A stretch of DNA of 64,000 nucleotides, taken from the NCBI RefSeq assembly GCF_040802235.1, contig NC_133167.1, forward strand, positions 41,786,001-41,850,000. The letters run 5' to 3'. The translations under genes were made by a program, and so were the position numbers. The notes beneath the pieces are model-generated. The model was not told the origin of the DNA, searched no databases, and saw only the letters and a program-made list of their open reading frames with translations. Source of the stretch: Manis javanica (lineage: Eukaryota; Chordata; Mammalia; Pholidota; Manidae). Shown here piece by piece: positions 24,301 through 34,751 of the stretch (positions within the stretch are counted from its first letter, which is position 1; every line of letters starts with the position of its first letter).

Positions 24301-24430
24301 AATGAGTTTTTAACTTAAGTGAAGTTTTGGTAATTTTAAGTGTTAGGCATTTTGCATTAAAGACTTCATAACATTTTTTTTAAAGAGTACAAAATACCTT
24401 TGCTAAAAAAAAAAGTAGTGTAGTATCAAA
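21400..24430 (+). pseudogene. KDM3A: KDM3A processed pseudogene (C-terminal half plus 3' UTR)
   Basis: Intronless, 5'-truncated copy of KDM3A (JMJD1A), the JmjC H3K9me1/2 demethylase. In order on the plus strand: the region GSEKKGMSTVEPHRRACLKG, the zinc finger FQRC..LHWMCHQCNFGVCV (21490-21687, parent LHWVCPRCGFGVC), FDDIYASLIENK (about 22160), VFKEYWNQGQPVMVSG (about 22320), VGDF (about 22835), NYFV-like and DISDAANVMVYVGIPK (about 23150), and finally the JmjC end [20 protein letters not shown] to [11 protein letters not shown] and SSFGKG (23525-23790). Stops and frameshifts occur throughout. A second repeat (22455-22806) splits it, and a stray copy of the zinc-finger segment sits at about 23290-23355. 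The 3' UTR-like tail reaches about 24.4 kb. Exon joins without introns mark it as a retrocopy. Confidence 0.92.
22455..22806 (+). repeat. Repeat inserted in the KDM3A retrocopy
   Basis: Starts CTTAGTCTGTTTGGGTTGCT, has TACCATAGACTGG, GCTGTGTCCTCAC and ACATGAATTTTGGAGGGACG, and ends CATTCAGTCTATAGCA. This is a well-known old mammalian repeat whose family name I do not recall safely. The KDM3A reading resumes right after it, so it inserted later than the retrocopy. Confidence 0.7.
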
Positions 24431-24449
24431 ATCTAATGTAAGGCCAAAA

Positions 24450-26824
24450 CTAATATAATTGCAAAGAGAAATAGATGAATCCACTATCATAATTGGAGAC
24501 TTTAACACTCCTCTATCAGAATGGACAGACCAGCAGGCAAAAATCAGTAAGGACATAGTTGAACTCAATAAAACCACAAATCAACTGGATATAATTGACA
24601 TCTACAGACCATTTCATCCAACAATAGCAAAATACATATTTTTCTGAAGCTCACGTGGAACATTCACCAAGATAGGCCACATTCTGGACATAAAACAGAC
24701 CTTAACAGACTTAAAAGAGTATAAATCATACAATATCTTCTCTTAGAACACAATGGAGTAACTTGAAATCAAAGCAGAAAACTAACTGGAATATCCCCAT
24801 GTACATGGAGATTAAGCAACAGTTTTAAATAACACATTGGTCAAAGAAGGTATCTCAAGAAAAATTAAAAAGTACTTTCAACTAAATGGATATGAAAACA
24901 CCTTATCAAAATATGTGGGATATAGTGAAAACAGTGCTGAAAGGGAAATTCATAGAATTGAAAGTGTACATTAGGAAATAAAAAATTTCTACAATCCATC
25001 TAAGTTTCCACCTTTGGAAATTAGTAAAAGAGAAAATTAAATCCAAAGTAAGAAGAAGAAAATAAATAATAAGAATTAGAGCAGAAATCAATGAAATTGA
25101 AAAGGGATATTAATAGAGAAAATCAATAAAACCAAAATCTGTTTCTTTGAAAAGATGAATAAAATTAATAAGCCTCTAGCCAGGCTAAGACAAAAAGAGA
25201 GGACAGAACTACCAATATCAGAAATGAAAGAGGGGACATCACAATAGATCCCATGGACATTAAAAGGATAAGCAAGGAATATTATGAACAACTTTGATAA
25301 TCTAGATTCCTTAAAGCACAATCTGACAAAACTCACACAAGAAGAAATAGATGAAAAGACTAGGGCTGTATCTATTAAATAAATTGAATAAATAATAGCT
25401 CTCCAAAACAGCACCAGGCCTGGATGAGTACACTGATAAGTTCTACCAAACATTTATGGAATAAAGTACACCAATTCTTTATGATTTTTTTTTCAGAGAA
25501 GAAAAGCAAACGGCATACTTTTTAACTCACCCATGAGGCCAACACTACCTTATATCAAACCAGACAAAAACATTACAAGGAAAGAAAATTACAGACCAAT
25601 ATTTCTCATAAACATAGATGCAAAAATCCTCAAGAAACTGTTAGCAAATCAAATCCAACAAAGGCATAAAAAGAATTATATATACCACCACCAAGTGGAA
25701 TTTGTCCCAGATTTTCAAGTCTTGTTCAACATTCAAAAATCAGTTGTTCTAAACCATCACATCAACAGGCTAAGAAAGAAAAATCTTATGATAATATCAG
25801 TAGATGCACAAAAAGCACCTGACAAAATTCAATGCTCATTCATGATAAAAACTCTCACTATAGCTTTCCTATACACCAGCAATAAACAAGTAGAATTTGA
25901 AATTAAATTTCAAATTTACATAATGCCATATATATTAGTATCCAAAAAATGAAATACTTAGGTATAAATGTAACAAAGTATGTAGAAGATCTATATGAAG
26001 AAAACTACAAAATTCTGATAAAATTGAAGAACTAAAAAAAAATGGGGAGATTCCATGTTCATGGATAGGAAGACTCAATATTGTCATAATGTCAGTTCTT
26101 ACCAACTTTATCTGTAGATTTGACACAATCCAAATCCAAATCCTAGCAAGTTATTTTCTGGATATTAACACATTAATTCTAAAATTTATATGTAGAGGCA
26201 AAAGATCCAGAGTAGCCAACACAATATTGAAGGATAACAAAGTTGGAGGACTGATATTACCTGACTTCAAGACTTACTATAAAGCTAAGTAATCAAGATA
26301 GTGTGGTGTTAGTAAAGAACAGACAAATAAAACAGTAGAACAGAATAGAGAGCCAAAAAATAGATGCACACAAATACAGTCAACTGATCTTTGACAAAGG
26401 AGCCAAGGCAATGCAATAGAAAAAAGACAGTCTTTCAACAAGATGGTGTTGTAACAATTGGACAGCCACAAGAAAAAAAAAATCTAGACATAGACCTTAC
26501 ATTCTTCATAAAAATTAACTGAAAATGGATCACAGACCTAAATGTAAAATGCAAAACATAGAAAAACTAGATGACCTTGGATATACAGTGACATTTTAGA
26601 TACAACACCAAAGGCACAATCCATGAAAGGAAAAACTGATGTTAGACTTAATTAAAATTATAAACTCCTGTTCTAGGAAAGACAAAAATGTCAAGAGAAT
26701 GAGAAAGGCATAGACTGGGAGAAAATACATGCAAAAGACACAGTTGATAAAGGACTGTTAAAAATATAAAAAGGACTATTAAAACTCAATAATAAGAAAA
26801 GAACCTGATTAAAAAATGATCCAA
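24450..26824 (+). mobile_element. L1 'A', old host element, first part
   Basis: 5'-truncated L1 ORF2 in plus orientation. It has an endonuclease piece with TIIIGDFNTPLSEWTD (24480), a reverse-transcriptase entry ENYRPIFLINIDAKILKKL (about 25575) and the C-terminal part with AKDPE-like text. It has many stops and belongs to an older L1M-type group. It breaks at 26814-26824 where L1 B inserted, and continues at 28264-28306 and 33025-33690. Confidence 0.85.
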
Positions 26825-28263
26825 TGAGATTGGATTAAAGATGGCATTAAAGAGGTGAGACAGAGGCCTTCTCCTAAAACCACATATAATATGAAAATAT
26901 AATTAATACAACTAATCCTGAAAGAGCAACAGGAAAGAAGGCTGCACCAGACTATATACACCTGGAGAAAAGAACAGTCCTCACAGAACAGGATAATGTA
27001 CCAAAGCTGTGATCTGGTGGGACCCAAGCCTTTCCCCCACCCCAGCTCACTGGTGGGAGGAAGAGAAACAGAGCAGGGAGGGAGTGGAGGTCTGGGATGG
27101 CTGAACACTGAACCCTGGAGATCTTCTCTGGGAGCGCAAACCTACATTGCATGGTGCTCTGGTGATTAGTGGGGTTGGAAAGCTAAGACAGGCAGAATAC
27201 CTGGAGAGACTGAGATTCCAGCCACTTGTGGAAAACAGGGATCCACATCTCGCTGCTCTGGGACAAAAGAAAGGCAGGCAGTCTGAGAGACTTTCTAACA
27301 GTGAGAGGGCTGCTAAAGGGGCAAGGATTACACGGAGCTTACTGCTCAAGAGAAAGGACAGGTAGACAAAATTGTCCAGGCTCACTCTGCCCAGCAGGTT
27401 GGAAACTTTGAGGAGCTACAGGCACTCCATCTGCCTGGCTGGATATGCCGCTCCAAGGCTCCCCACCATGATATGAAGCCTGCTGTGCCTTCCTCCCAGG
27501 CAGCCTGCACTTGGCTCACAAACCGGCAGCCCCTACCCTGGCATCAGGCCAGCCAAAGGGAAGCTCTGACTATAGCAACCTCAAACACAAAGCATAGAGG
27601 CTTACACCTATGTGTTTGGCCCACTGGTTCTGGCCGTGGAGACAGGCATAACAGCTGGGAAGCAGGAAAAAGCTCTTCCCTCCCCCCAGGCACCAGCATC
27701 ACTCCCCTGTGACCTCCGACATCACTCCAGGGGCTGAGAAGCTCCAGAGAGTAGAGCTTCTGGGTACTAGAGGGTGCCACATACAAATATGAAACATCAA
27801 AGGAAACTGGTTCAAACAAAAATCCCTCAAACACCTGAAAAAGGATAAAATGAAACTGACCTTGTCAATCTTCCAGAAGGAGATTTCAAAGTAAATATCA
27901 TAAACATGCTCATAGAGGTACAGAAAAGTATTCAAGAACTCAGGAATGAATTCTGGTCAGAAATCCAATCATTACAGAATACAATGGAAGGTTTTAAAAG
28001 CAGATTAGATATGGTGGAGGAGACAATAAATGAAATAGAAATTAGAGAAAAGGAATACAAAGAAGCTGAGGAACAGAGAGAAAAAAGGATATCTAGGAAT
28101 GAAAGAATATTGAGAGAACTGTGTGACAAATCCAAATGGAACAATATTCGTAGTATAGGAGTACCAGAAGAAGAAGAGAGAGAAGAAGAGAGAGAAAGTG
28201 CCTTTGAGGAGGTTATTGTTGAACCTTCATAAGAGTATATATCAGTAATACCTTAATAAAAAG
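26825..28263 (+). mobile_element. L1 'B', 5' UTR plus start of ORF1 joined to the 3' end
   Basis: Begins with a 5' UTR-like stretch (GAGGTGAGACAGAGGCCTTC) and contains the L1 ORF1 N-terminal coiled coil at 27906-28211 (MLIEVQKSIQELRNEFW.., GFKSRLDMVEETI, INEIEIREKEYKEAEEQREK). ORF1 stops abruptly at EEVIVE and is followed at once by the last 45 bp of an L1 3' UTR (CCTTCATAAGAGTATATATC.. CCTTAATAAAAAG). The target site AAATGATCCAA (26814-26824) recurs as AAATGAGCCAA (28264-28274). The element therefore inserted as an internally deleted copy. Confidence 0.8.
27906..28232 (+). pseudogene. L1 ORF1 fragment (N-terminal coiled coil)
   Basis: About 102 codons of the L1 RNA-binding protein ORF1p, rich in Glu/Lys/Arg heptads that form the trimeric coiled coil. 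The RRM and C-terminal domains are missing because of the internal deletion in L1 B. Confidence 0.8.
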
Positions 28264-28306
28264 AAATGAGCCAAAGACTTTAAGAGATACCCCACCAAAG
28301 ATACAG
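28264..28306 (+). mobile_element. L1 'A', 43-bp middle piece
   Basis: ATGAGCCAAAGACTTTAAGA and then CCACCAAAGATACAG correspond to the L1 ORF2 text 'atgggcaaaagacttgaacag..caccaaagaggatatacag'. It is the link between the two insertions into L1 A. Confidence 0.75.
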
Positions 28307-30049
28307 CACTGAACAACACATTAGGTCAGATGGACTTAACAGATATATACAGAACATTCTACCCCAAAGCAGCAGGATATACATTTTTCTCAAGTGCACA
28401 TGGAATGTTCTCCAGAATAGATCACATGTAAGGATACAAAAAGAGCCTCAATAAATTAAAAAATATTGAAATTGTATGAAGCATCTTGTCAGATCACAAT
28501 GGCATGAAACTAGAAATCAATTACACAAAGAAAACAAAAAACCCCCACAAACACATGGAGGCTAAACAACATGCTTCTTAATAATCAGTGGATCACTGAA
28601 CAAATCAAAACAAAAATCAAGCAATACCTGGAGACAAATGAAAACAAAATACAATCATCTAAAATTTGTGGGATACCACAAAAGCAGTTCTAAAAGGGAA
28701 GTACATAGAATATAGGCCTATCTCAAGAAACAAGAACAATCCCAAATAAACAGTCTAAACTCACAACTGAAGAAACTAGAAAAAGAAGAACAAATGAAAC
28801 CCAAAGGAGTTTGGTTTCCACAGATGGAGGGACATAGTAGAAATAAATAAGAGAAAAATAAAACTATAGAAAAAAATCAATGAAACCAAGAGCTGGTTCT
28901 TCAAGAAAATAAACCTAATAGAGAAATCCTTAGATTTATCCAGAAAAAAAGAGGACATTAAAAAGGAGAAATTACAACTGATACCACAGAACTATGAAGA
29001 ATTATTAGAGAATTCTATGAAAAACTCTACACCAATAAGTTGGACAACCTAGGAGAAATGGAAAAATTCCTGGAAAAGTACAACTATCCCAAACTGACCC
29101 AGGAAGAAACAGGAAATCTGAACAGACCAGTTACCAGTAAGAAAATTGAATTGATAATCAAAAAACCCAACAAACAAAAGTCCAAGACCAGATGGCTTCA
29201 TAGCTGAATTCTACCAAACAGCTAAAGAAGAGCTAATAAGCATGCTTCTTAAAGTATTTCAAAAAAAGTAAAGGAGGAGGGAATACTTCCAAATTCAATC
29301 TATGAAGCCAGCATTACTTTAACACCAAAACTAGATAAAGACACTACAAAAAAAAGAAAATTTTAGACCAATATCCCTGATGAGCATAGAAGCAAAAATC
29401 CCCAACAAAATATTAAACTGAATTAAAAAATGTATCAAAAGGATCATCCATCCTGACCAAGTGGGATTTAGTCCAGGGATGCAAGGATGGTACAATATTC
29501 ATAAATCAATGTGATGTACCACATTAACAGAAGGAAGGATAAAAGCCATATGATCATCTGAATAGATGCTGAAAATGCATTTAACAAAATTCAACATCCA
29601 TTCATGATAAAAACTCTCAATAAAATAGGTATAGAGGGTACATACCTCAACATAATAAAGGCTGTAGATGGCAAACCCACAGCCAACATCATACTCAATG
29701 GTGAAAAGCTGAAAGCTTTTCCTCTAAAATCAGGAACAAGACAAAGATGTCCACTCTCACCATGTTTACTAAATATAGTACCAGAAGTCCTAGCCACAGC
29801 AATCAGACAAGAGATAAAAGGCACTGAAATTGGCAAAGAAGAACTAGTCACTATTTGCAGATGACATGATGCTATATTTAGAAAACCCTAAAGACTCCAC
29901 CAAAAAACTATTAGAACTAATAACTAGCTTCAACAAAGTTTTAGGATACAAACTCAATAGACAGAAATTTATTGTGTTCCTATATACTAACAATGAACTA
30001 GCAGAAAGAGAAATCAGGAAAACAATTCCATTTAGAATTACATCAAAAA
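28307..30049 (+). mobile_element. L1 'C', first part
   Basis: 5'-truncated L1 ORF2 starting in the endonuclease domain (HIRSDGLNR-like, AGYTFFSSAHGMFSRIDH). It runs into the reverse transcriptase at 29604-29864, with [20 protein letters not shown], then [16 protein letters not shown] and FADD-like text at 29855-29870. It is interrupted at CATCAAAAA (30049) by element D. Confidence 0.85.
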
Positions 30050-31141
30050 CAAATGCTGGTGAGGATGTGGACAAAGGGAAACCCTCCTACACTGCTGGTG
30101 GGAGTGTAAAATAGCTCAACCATTGTGGAAAGCAATATGGGGGTTCCTCAAAAAACTAAAAATGGAAATACCATTTGACCAGGGAATTTCACTCCAAAGA
30201 ATACAAGTTCTCAGATTCAAAAAGACATATTGTGGGGAAGTTGGGGTTCCTATGGCCAGGATCCTCACTGAACTTAAACCACCTGATGATGTAACTGGCC
30301 TGTTGCTAGGCTACTGCTTCCACACCTTTAGACAATAAGCCATTATTGTGCTATATAGAGAGCTCGGTCCAGTGATCTGAGCAGAGGCAGAGGCACTAGT
30401 GCTTGACCTACCACCAGAGAACAAGCCGGGCAATAAACCCTTTCACCCCAAAAAATGTTCTGCTGTCAGTTTCTTTGGTCACATTGAATCCATAGTGAAC
30501 TTGCCCAGGGCTGAAACCAATTGGCAAGACACATATGCACCCCTATGTTTATTGCAGCACTATTTACAATAGCCAAGATAAGGAAGCAACCTAAGTGTCC
30601 ATCAGCAGATGAATGGATAAAGAAGATGTGGTACATATACACAATGGAATACTATTCAGCTATAAGAAAGAAACAAGTCCTACCATTTGCAACAACATGG
30701 ATGGAGCTAGAGGGTATTATGCTCAGTGAAATAAGCTAGGCAGAGAAAGACAAGTACCAAATGATTTCCCTCATTTGTGGAGTACAACAACAAAGCAAAA
30801 CTGAAGGAACAAAACAGCAGCAGATTCACAGACTCCAAGAAGGGACTAGTGGTTACCAAAGGGGAGGGGTTAAGGAGGGTGGGTGGGGAGGGAGGGAGAA
30901 GGGGATTGAGGGGTATTATGATTAGTACATATGGTATGGGGGGTATCATGGGGAAGACAGTATAACAAAGAGAAGACAAGTAGTGACTCTGTGGCATCTT
31001 ACTACACTGATGGACAATGACTGCAATGGGGTTTGTGGGGGGACTCGATAATATGGTTGAATGTAGTAACCACATTGTTTTTCATGTGAAACCTTCATAA
31101 GAGTGTATATCAATAATACCTTAATAAAATAAATAAATAAA
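30050..31141 (+). mobile_element. L1 'D', truncated copy inserted in L1 C
   Basis: Begins in the ORF2 C-terminus (AAATGCTGGTGAGGATGTGG), holds ATPMFIAALFTIAKIRKQPKC-type text and a G-rich 3' UTR. It ends with CATAAGAGTGTATATCAATA, then CCTTAATAAA and an A-rich tail (AAATAAATAAATAAAAAG). L1 C resumes at AATACCTAGGAATAAATC. A solo LTR lies inside. Confidence 0.85.
30231..30531 (+). mobile_element. Solo LTR in L1 'D', 5-bp TSD CATAT
   Basis: 301-bp element, TGTGGGGAAG to GGCAAGACA, flanked by CATAT at 30226-30230 and 30532-30536. Removing it and one CATAT restores the L1 text AAAAAGACATATGCACCCC. TATA is at about 30350 (CTATATAGAG) and CAATAAACC near 30431. It is the same family as 15429-15921. 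Confidence 0.92.
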
Positions 31142-33024
31142 AAGAATACCTAGGAATAAATCTAACCAAGGAGGTGGAAAACCTGTACTCTGAAAAGTAT
31201 AAGACACTGATAGGAGAAATTAAGGAAGGCAGAAAGAAATGAAATCTATCCTATGTTCATGTATAGGAAGAATTAATATTGTCAAAATGGCTATCCTGCT
31301 GGAAGCAATTTACAGATTCAGTGCAATCCCTATCAAAATAATAATGGCAATACTAGAGCAAATAATCCTAAAATTCATATGGAACCACAAAAGACTGAAT
31401 AGCCAAAACAATTTGAGAAAGAAGAACAAAGCTGAAGTATTATGCTCCCTGACTTCAAGCTATACTATGTAGCTACAGTAATCAAAACAGTATTATACAG
31501 AACAAGAACAGACCCATAGATCAGTGGAATGGAATAGAGAGTCTTGATATAAACCCACACATACATGGTCAATTAATATACAATAAAGGAGCCATGAATA
31601 TACAGTGGGGAAGAGACAACCTCTTCAATAATTGGTGTAGGGAAAACTGGACAGGTACATGCAAAAGAATGAAACCAGATTACTGTTTAACTCCATACAC
31701 AAAAGTAAACTCAAAATGGATCAAAGGCCCAAATATAAGACGTGAAACCAAACACTCTTAGATGAAAACGTAGGCAAAAATCTTTTGAACATAAGCATGA
31801 GCAATATTTTTCAGGATACAGCTCCTTGGGCAAGGGAAACAAGATAAAAAATGAACAACTGGGACTACATCAAACTATAAAGCTCTGTACAGCAAAGGAT
31901 ACCATCAGCAGAACAAAAAGGTATCCTACAGTATGGGAGAATATATTTGTAAATGATTTATCTGATAAGGGGTTAACAGTCAAAATATATAAAGAGCTCA
32001 TATGCTTCAACACCAAAAAAGAAAAACAAACAAACAAACAAAGAATTTAAATATGGGTGCAGGACCTGAACAGACTTTTCTCCAAAGGAGAAATAGAGAT
32101 GGCCAACAGGCACATGAAAAGATGCTCCACATAGCTAATCACCAAGAAAATGAAAATCAAAACCACAATGAGATATCACCTCACATGAGTCAGAATGGCC
32201 ACTATCCAAAAGACAAGAAACAACAAATGTTGGTGAGGATGTGGAGAAATAGGAACCCTCCTACACTGTTGGTGGGAATGTAAACTGGTACAGCCACTGT
32301 GAAAAGCAGTATGGAGGTTCCTCAAAAAATTAAATATAGAAATACCATAAGACCCAGTTATTCCACTTCTAGGAATTTACCCAAAGAAAATAAAACCCCT
32401 GATTTGAAAATATATATGCACCCTTATGTGTGTCACCATATTATTTATGATAGTCAAGATATGGAAGCAACCAAACTGTCCATCAGTGGATGAGTGGATA
32501 AAGAAGAGATGGTACATATATACAATAGAGTATTATTCAGCCATAAAAAAGAAAGAAATCTTGCTATTTGGGACAACATGCAGTGGATAGACTTAGAGGG
32601 CATTATCCTAAGTGAAAGAAATAAGCCAGATACAAAAAGACAAATACCATATGATTTCACTTATATGTATAATCTAAAAAGCAAGACAAAAAAAATGAAT
32701 AAAAAAGGAGTAGACCCTCAGACACTGAGATGTGACTGGTGGTTACTATGGGGGAGGGGTTGTTGGGTGGGTAGGTAGAGTAGGTGAGGGGGATGAAGGG
32801 CCACAAAAATCTCAATCATCGTATTTATGGGGAAGGAAGTACAGCATGGAGAGTATAGTCAGTGGTTGTATAACATCATTCTATGTTGACAGATAGTAAC
32901 TACACTAGTTGGGGTGAGGATTTAATAATATGTGTAACTGCTGAACCACTGTGCTGTATATTTGAAATCAGTATAATATTGTATTTCAACTCTACTTCAA
33001 TTAAAAAGATATACCCTTAAAAAT
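31142..33024 (+). mobile_element. L1 'C', second part with 3' UTR
   Basis: ORF2 C-terminal half (NLTKEVENLYSEKYKTLIGE at about 31160, [20 protein letters not shown] at 31270, then TIQNGDH-like text to the end near 32690). A 3' UTR follows with GTGCTGTATATTTGAAATCA, then GTATTTCAACTCTACTTCAA and AAAAAG. Relics of frameshifts and stops are present. Confidence 0.85.
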
Positions 33025-33690
33025 AGATATACAGATGGCAAGCAAACATATAAAAAAGATGCTTCACATTGTAAGTTATCAGGAAAATACAAATTAAAAC
33101 AACGAGATACCACTGTGTTCTTATTAGAAAGAACAAAATTTGGAATACTGACGGCACCAAATCCTGAGGAGAGTGTAGAACAACAGGAACTCTCATTCAT
33201 TGCTGGTGGGAATGCAAAAGATACAGTCACTTTGGAAGTCAGTTTGGTGGTATTTTATAAAAGAAAACTTACTCTTATCATATGATCCAGCTATTGCATA
33301 TCTTGGTATTTTCAATTTCCAAAGGAGTTGAAAACTTATGCCCACCTTAAAACTTACACATAGATGTTTACAGAAGCTTTATTCATAATTGACAAACCTG
33401 GAAGCAACCATGATGTTTTCAGTAGGTGAATAAACTGTAGCACAGCAAGACAATAGCATATTTTTCAGTAGTAAAATGAAATGAGCTATTAATTCCTGAA
33501 AAAGTATGGAGGAACCTTAAATGCATATTACCAAGTGATAAGACAATTAAAAAGGCTACTTACTGTGTGATTCCAACTCTGACATTCTGGCAAAGGTTAA
33601 ACTTTGGAGACAATAAAACAGCCAGTGGTTGCCAAGCGCTATGTGGTGGAGGTTGTGGGGACTGAATATTAAAAAAGTGATGTGATCTTA
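33025..33690 (+). mobile_element. L1 'A', last part
   Basis: AGATATACAGATGGCAAGCA.. and CAGGAAAATACAAATTAAAACAACG continue ORF2 from the 43-bp piece at 28264-28306. It reaches GCCAGTGGTTGCCAAGC near 33620 and stops near 33690. Confidence 0.75.
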
Positions 33691-33885
33691 GGTCATCACA
33701 TAATTAGCCCATTTGTTGCAGCCGTTTCCCACAATTCAATTTGTGCCGTATAGCAACAAGGGCGCTCCAGTGCATTCTTATACAATTTCTTAAATCGGTC
33801 TGGTTTCAGATTTTCTTTAACACCTTCATGTCCCGAGAAGTTGAATGAGAGCTCTCTTGGCTTGCACCTAATTTGCAGCGACACG
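33691..33885 (-). other. CpG-dense coding-like stretch, origin unknown
   Basis: About 195 bp with at least seven CpG in an AT-rich neighbourhood. The minus strand has a clean frame ending at a TGA at 33696-33698: RELSFNFSGHEGVKENLKPD, then KKLYKNALERPCCYTAQIEL and WETAATNGLIM. The composition looks like real protein rather than chance, but I do not recognise the family. It abuts the start of the RPL37A retrocopy. Confidence 0.4.
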
Positions 33886-34215
33886 GCTGCATGCACTCCG
33901 GGAGGTCTAAATCATCAGTAAGTATGCGACCCATTATGGTGTCTACCATGGGCAAATGGTGAAGAAAATTGAAATAAGCCAGCACAGCAAGTATACTTGC
34001 TCCTTTTGTTGCAAAATCAAGATGAAGAGACAAGCTGTGGGGCTCTGGAACTGTGCTTCCTGCGTGAAAATAGTAGCCGGCGGTGCCTGGCCTGACAACA
34101 CTGCTTCTTTGTCAGGGTAAAGTCTGTGGTCGGAAGGCTGAAGGAACTGAAAGACCAGAGCACCACTATTTGAAGCAGTGCTGGACAATAATAAATGGGC
34201 TAATTTATCAAACAA
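33886..34215 (+). pseudogene. RPL37A: RPL37A processed pseudogene
   Basis: Intronless copy of the mRNA for ribosomal protein eL43 (RPL37A, a zinc-ribbon protein of the 60S subunit). The plus strand reads ..SKYATHYG.., [52 protein letters not shown]. Two of the Cys positions of the zinc ribbon are still visible. The ATG is lost (CGG), an in-frame stop sits near position 33916, and later frameshifts disturb the C-terminus. After LKELKDQ-equivalent text (CTGAAGGAACTGAAAGACCAG at about 34139), the 3' UTR motif AATAATAAATGGGCTAATTT and an A-rich tail (CAACAACAACAAAAAG) follow. Confidence 0.93.
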
Positions 34216-34354
34216 CAACAACAAAAAGTTGGATGAGAGATGCAGCAACTATTACAATAATTAACATTATATTAATATTAGTGAGTGGTTACATGGAATT
34301 ACATAGAACTTTTGTGGAGAGGATAATCTGGTATTGTAATCAAAGATAGGAATT

Positions 34355-34490
34355 AGAATTTGAGTTCTATCATTTATTCATGATATAACTTTGAGCAAAT
34401 CACTTAACTTCTGGGTTATACTAATCATTTCAGTACTTTACGGTTATGGAGATTAATGAGGTATTCTATGAAATACCTCTATAATTCTCT
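34355..34490 (+). repeat. MIR SINE
   Basis: GAATTTGAGTTCTATCATTT, then CTTTGAGCAAATCACTTAAC, then CTTCTGGG: the MIR core in plus orientation. Confidence 0.75.
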
Positions 34491-34588
34491 GTACCACCAA
34501 TAATAGTTCAATTAAGGTTCCTTACATCTGGTAAACTGCAGAGGGGTCTTGATAGATTAGTCTTTATTAATAGTACATGTCCCCAAGG

Positions 34589-34751
34589 AAGTATAGGACA
34601 GAGAAGACAAGTAGTGACTCTATAGCATCTTACTATGCTGATGAACAGTGACTGTAATGGGGTATGTGGGGGGGACTTGATAATGGGGGGAAGCTAGTAA
34701 GCACAGTGTTGCTCATGTGATTGTATATCAATGATATCTTAATAAAAAAAT
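34589..34751 (+). mobile_element. L1 3' UTR fragment, 5'-truncated insertion
   Basis: ATAGGACAGAGAAGACAAGT.. to TATATCAATGATATCTTAAT and (A)n match the 3' UTR of L1 D (30950-31130). The flanks TAGTACATGTCCCCAAGG (before) and TAGTTTATGTTCCCAGG (after the tail) look like a diverged target-site duplication. Confidence 0.8.

Noticed and set aside
33806-34248. Minus-strand ORFs of 75 and 101 codons
   Set aside because: They are antisense to the RPL37A retrocopy, which explains the sequence fully on the plus strand. Only the part below 33886 remains unexplained.
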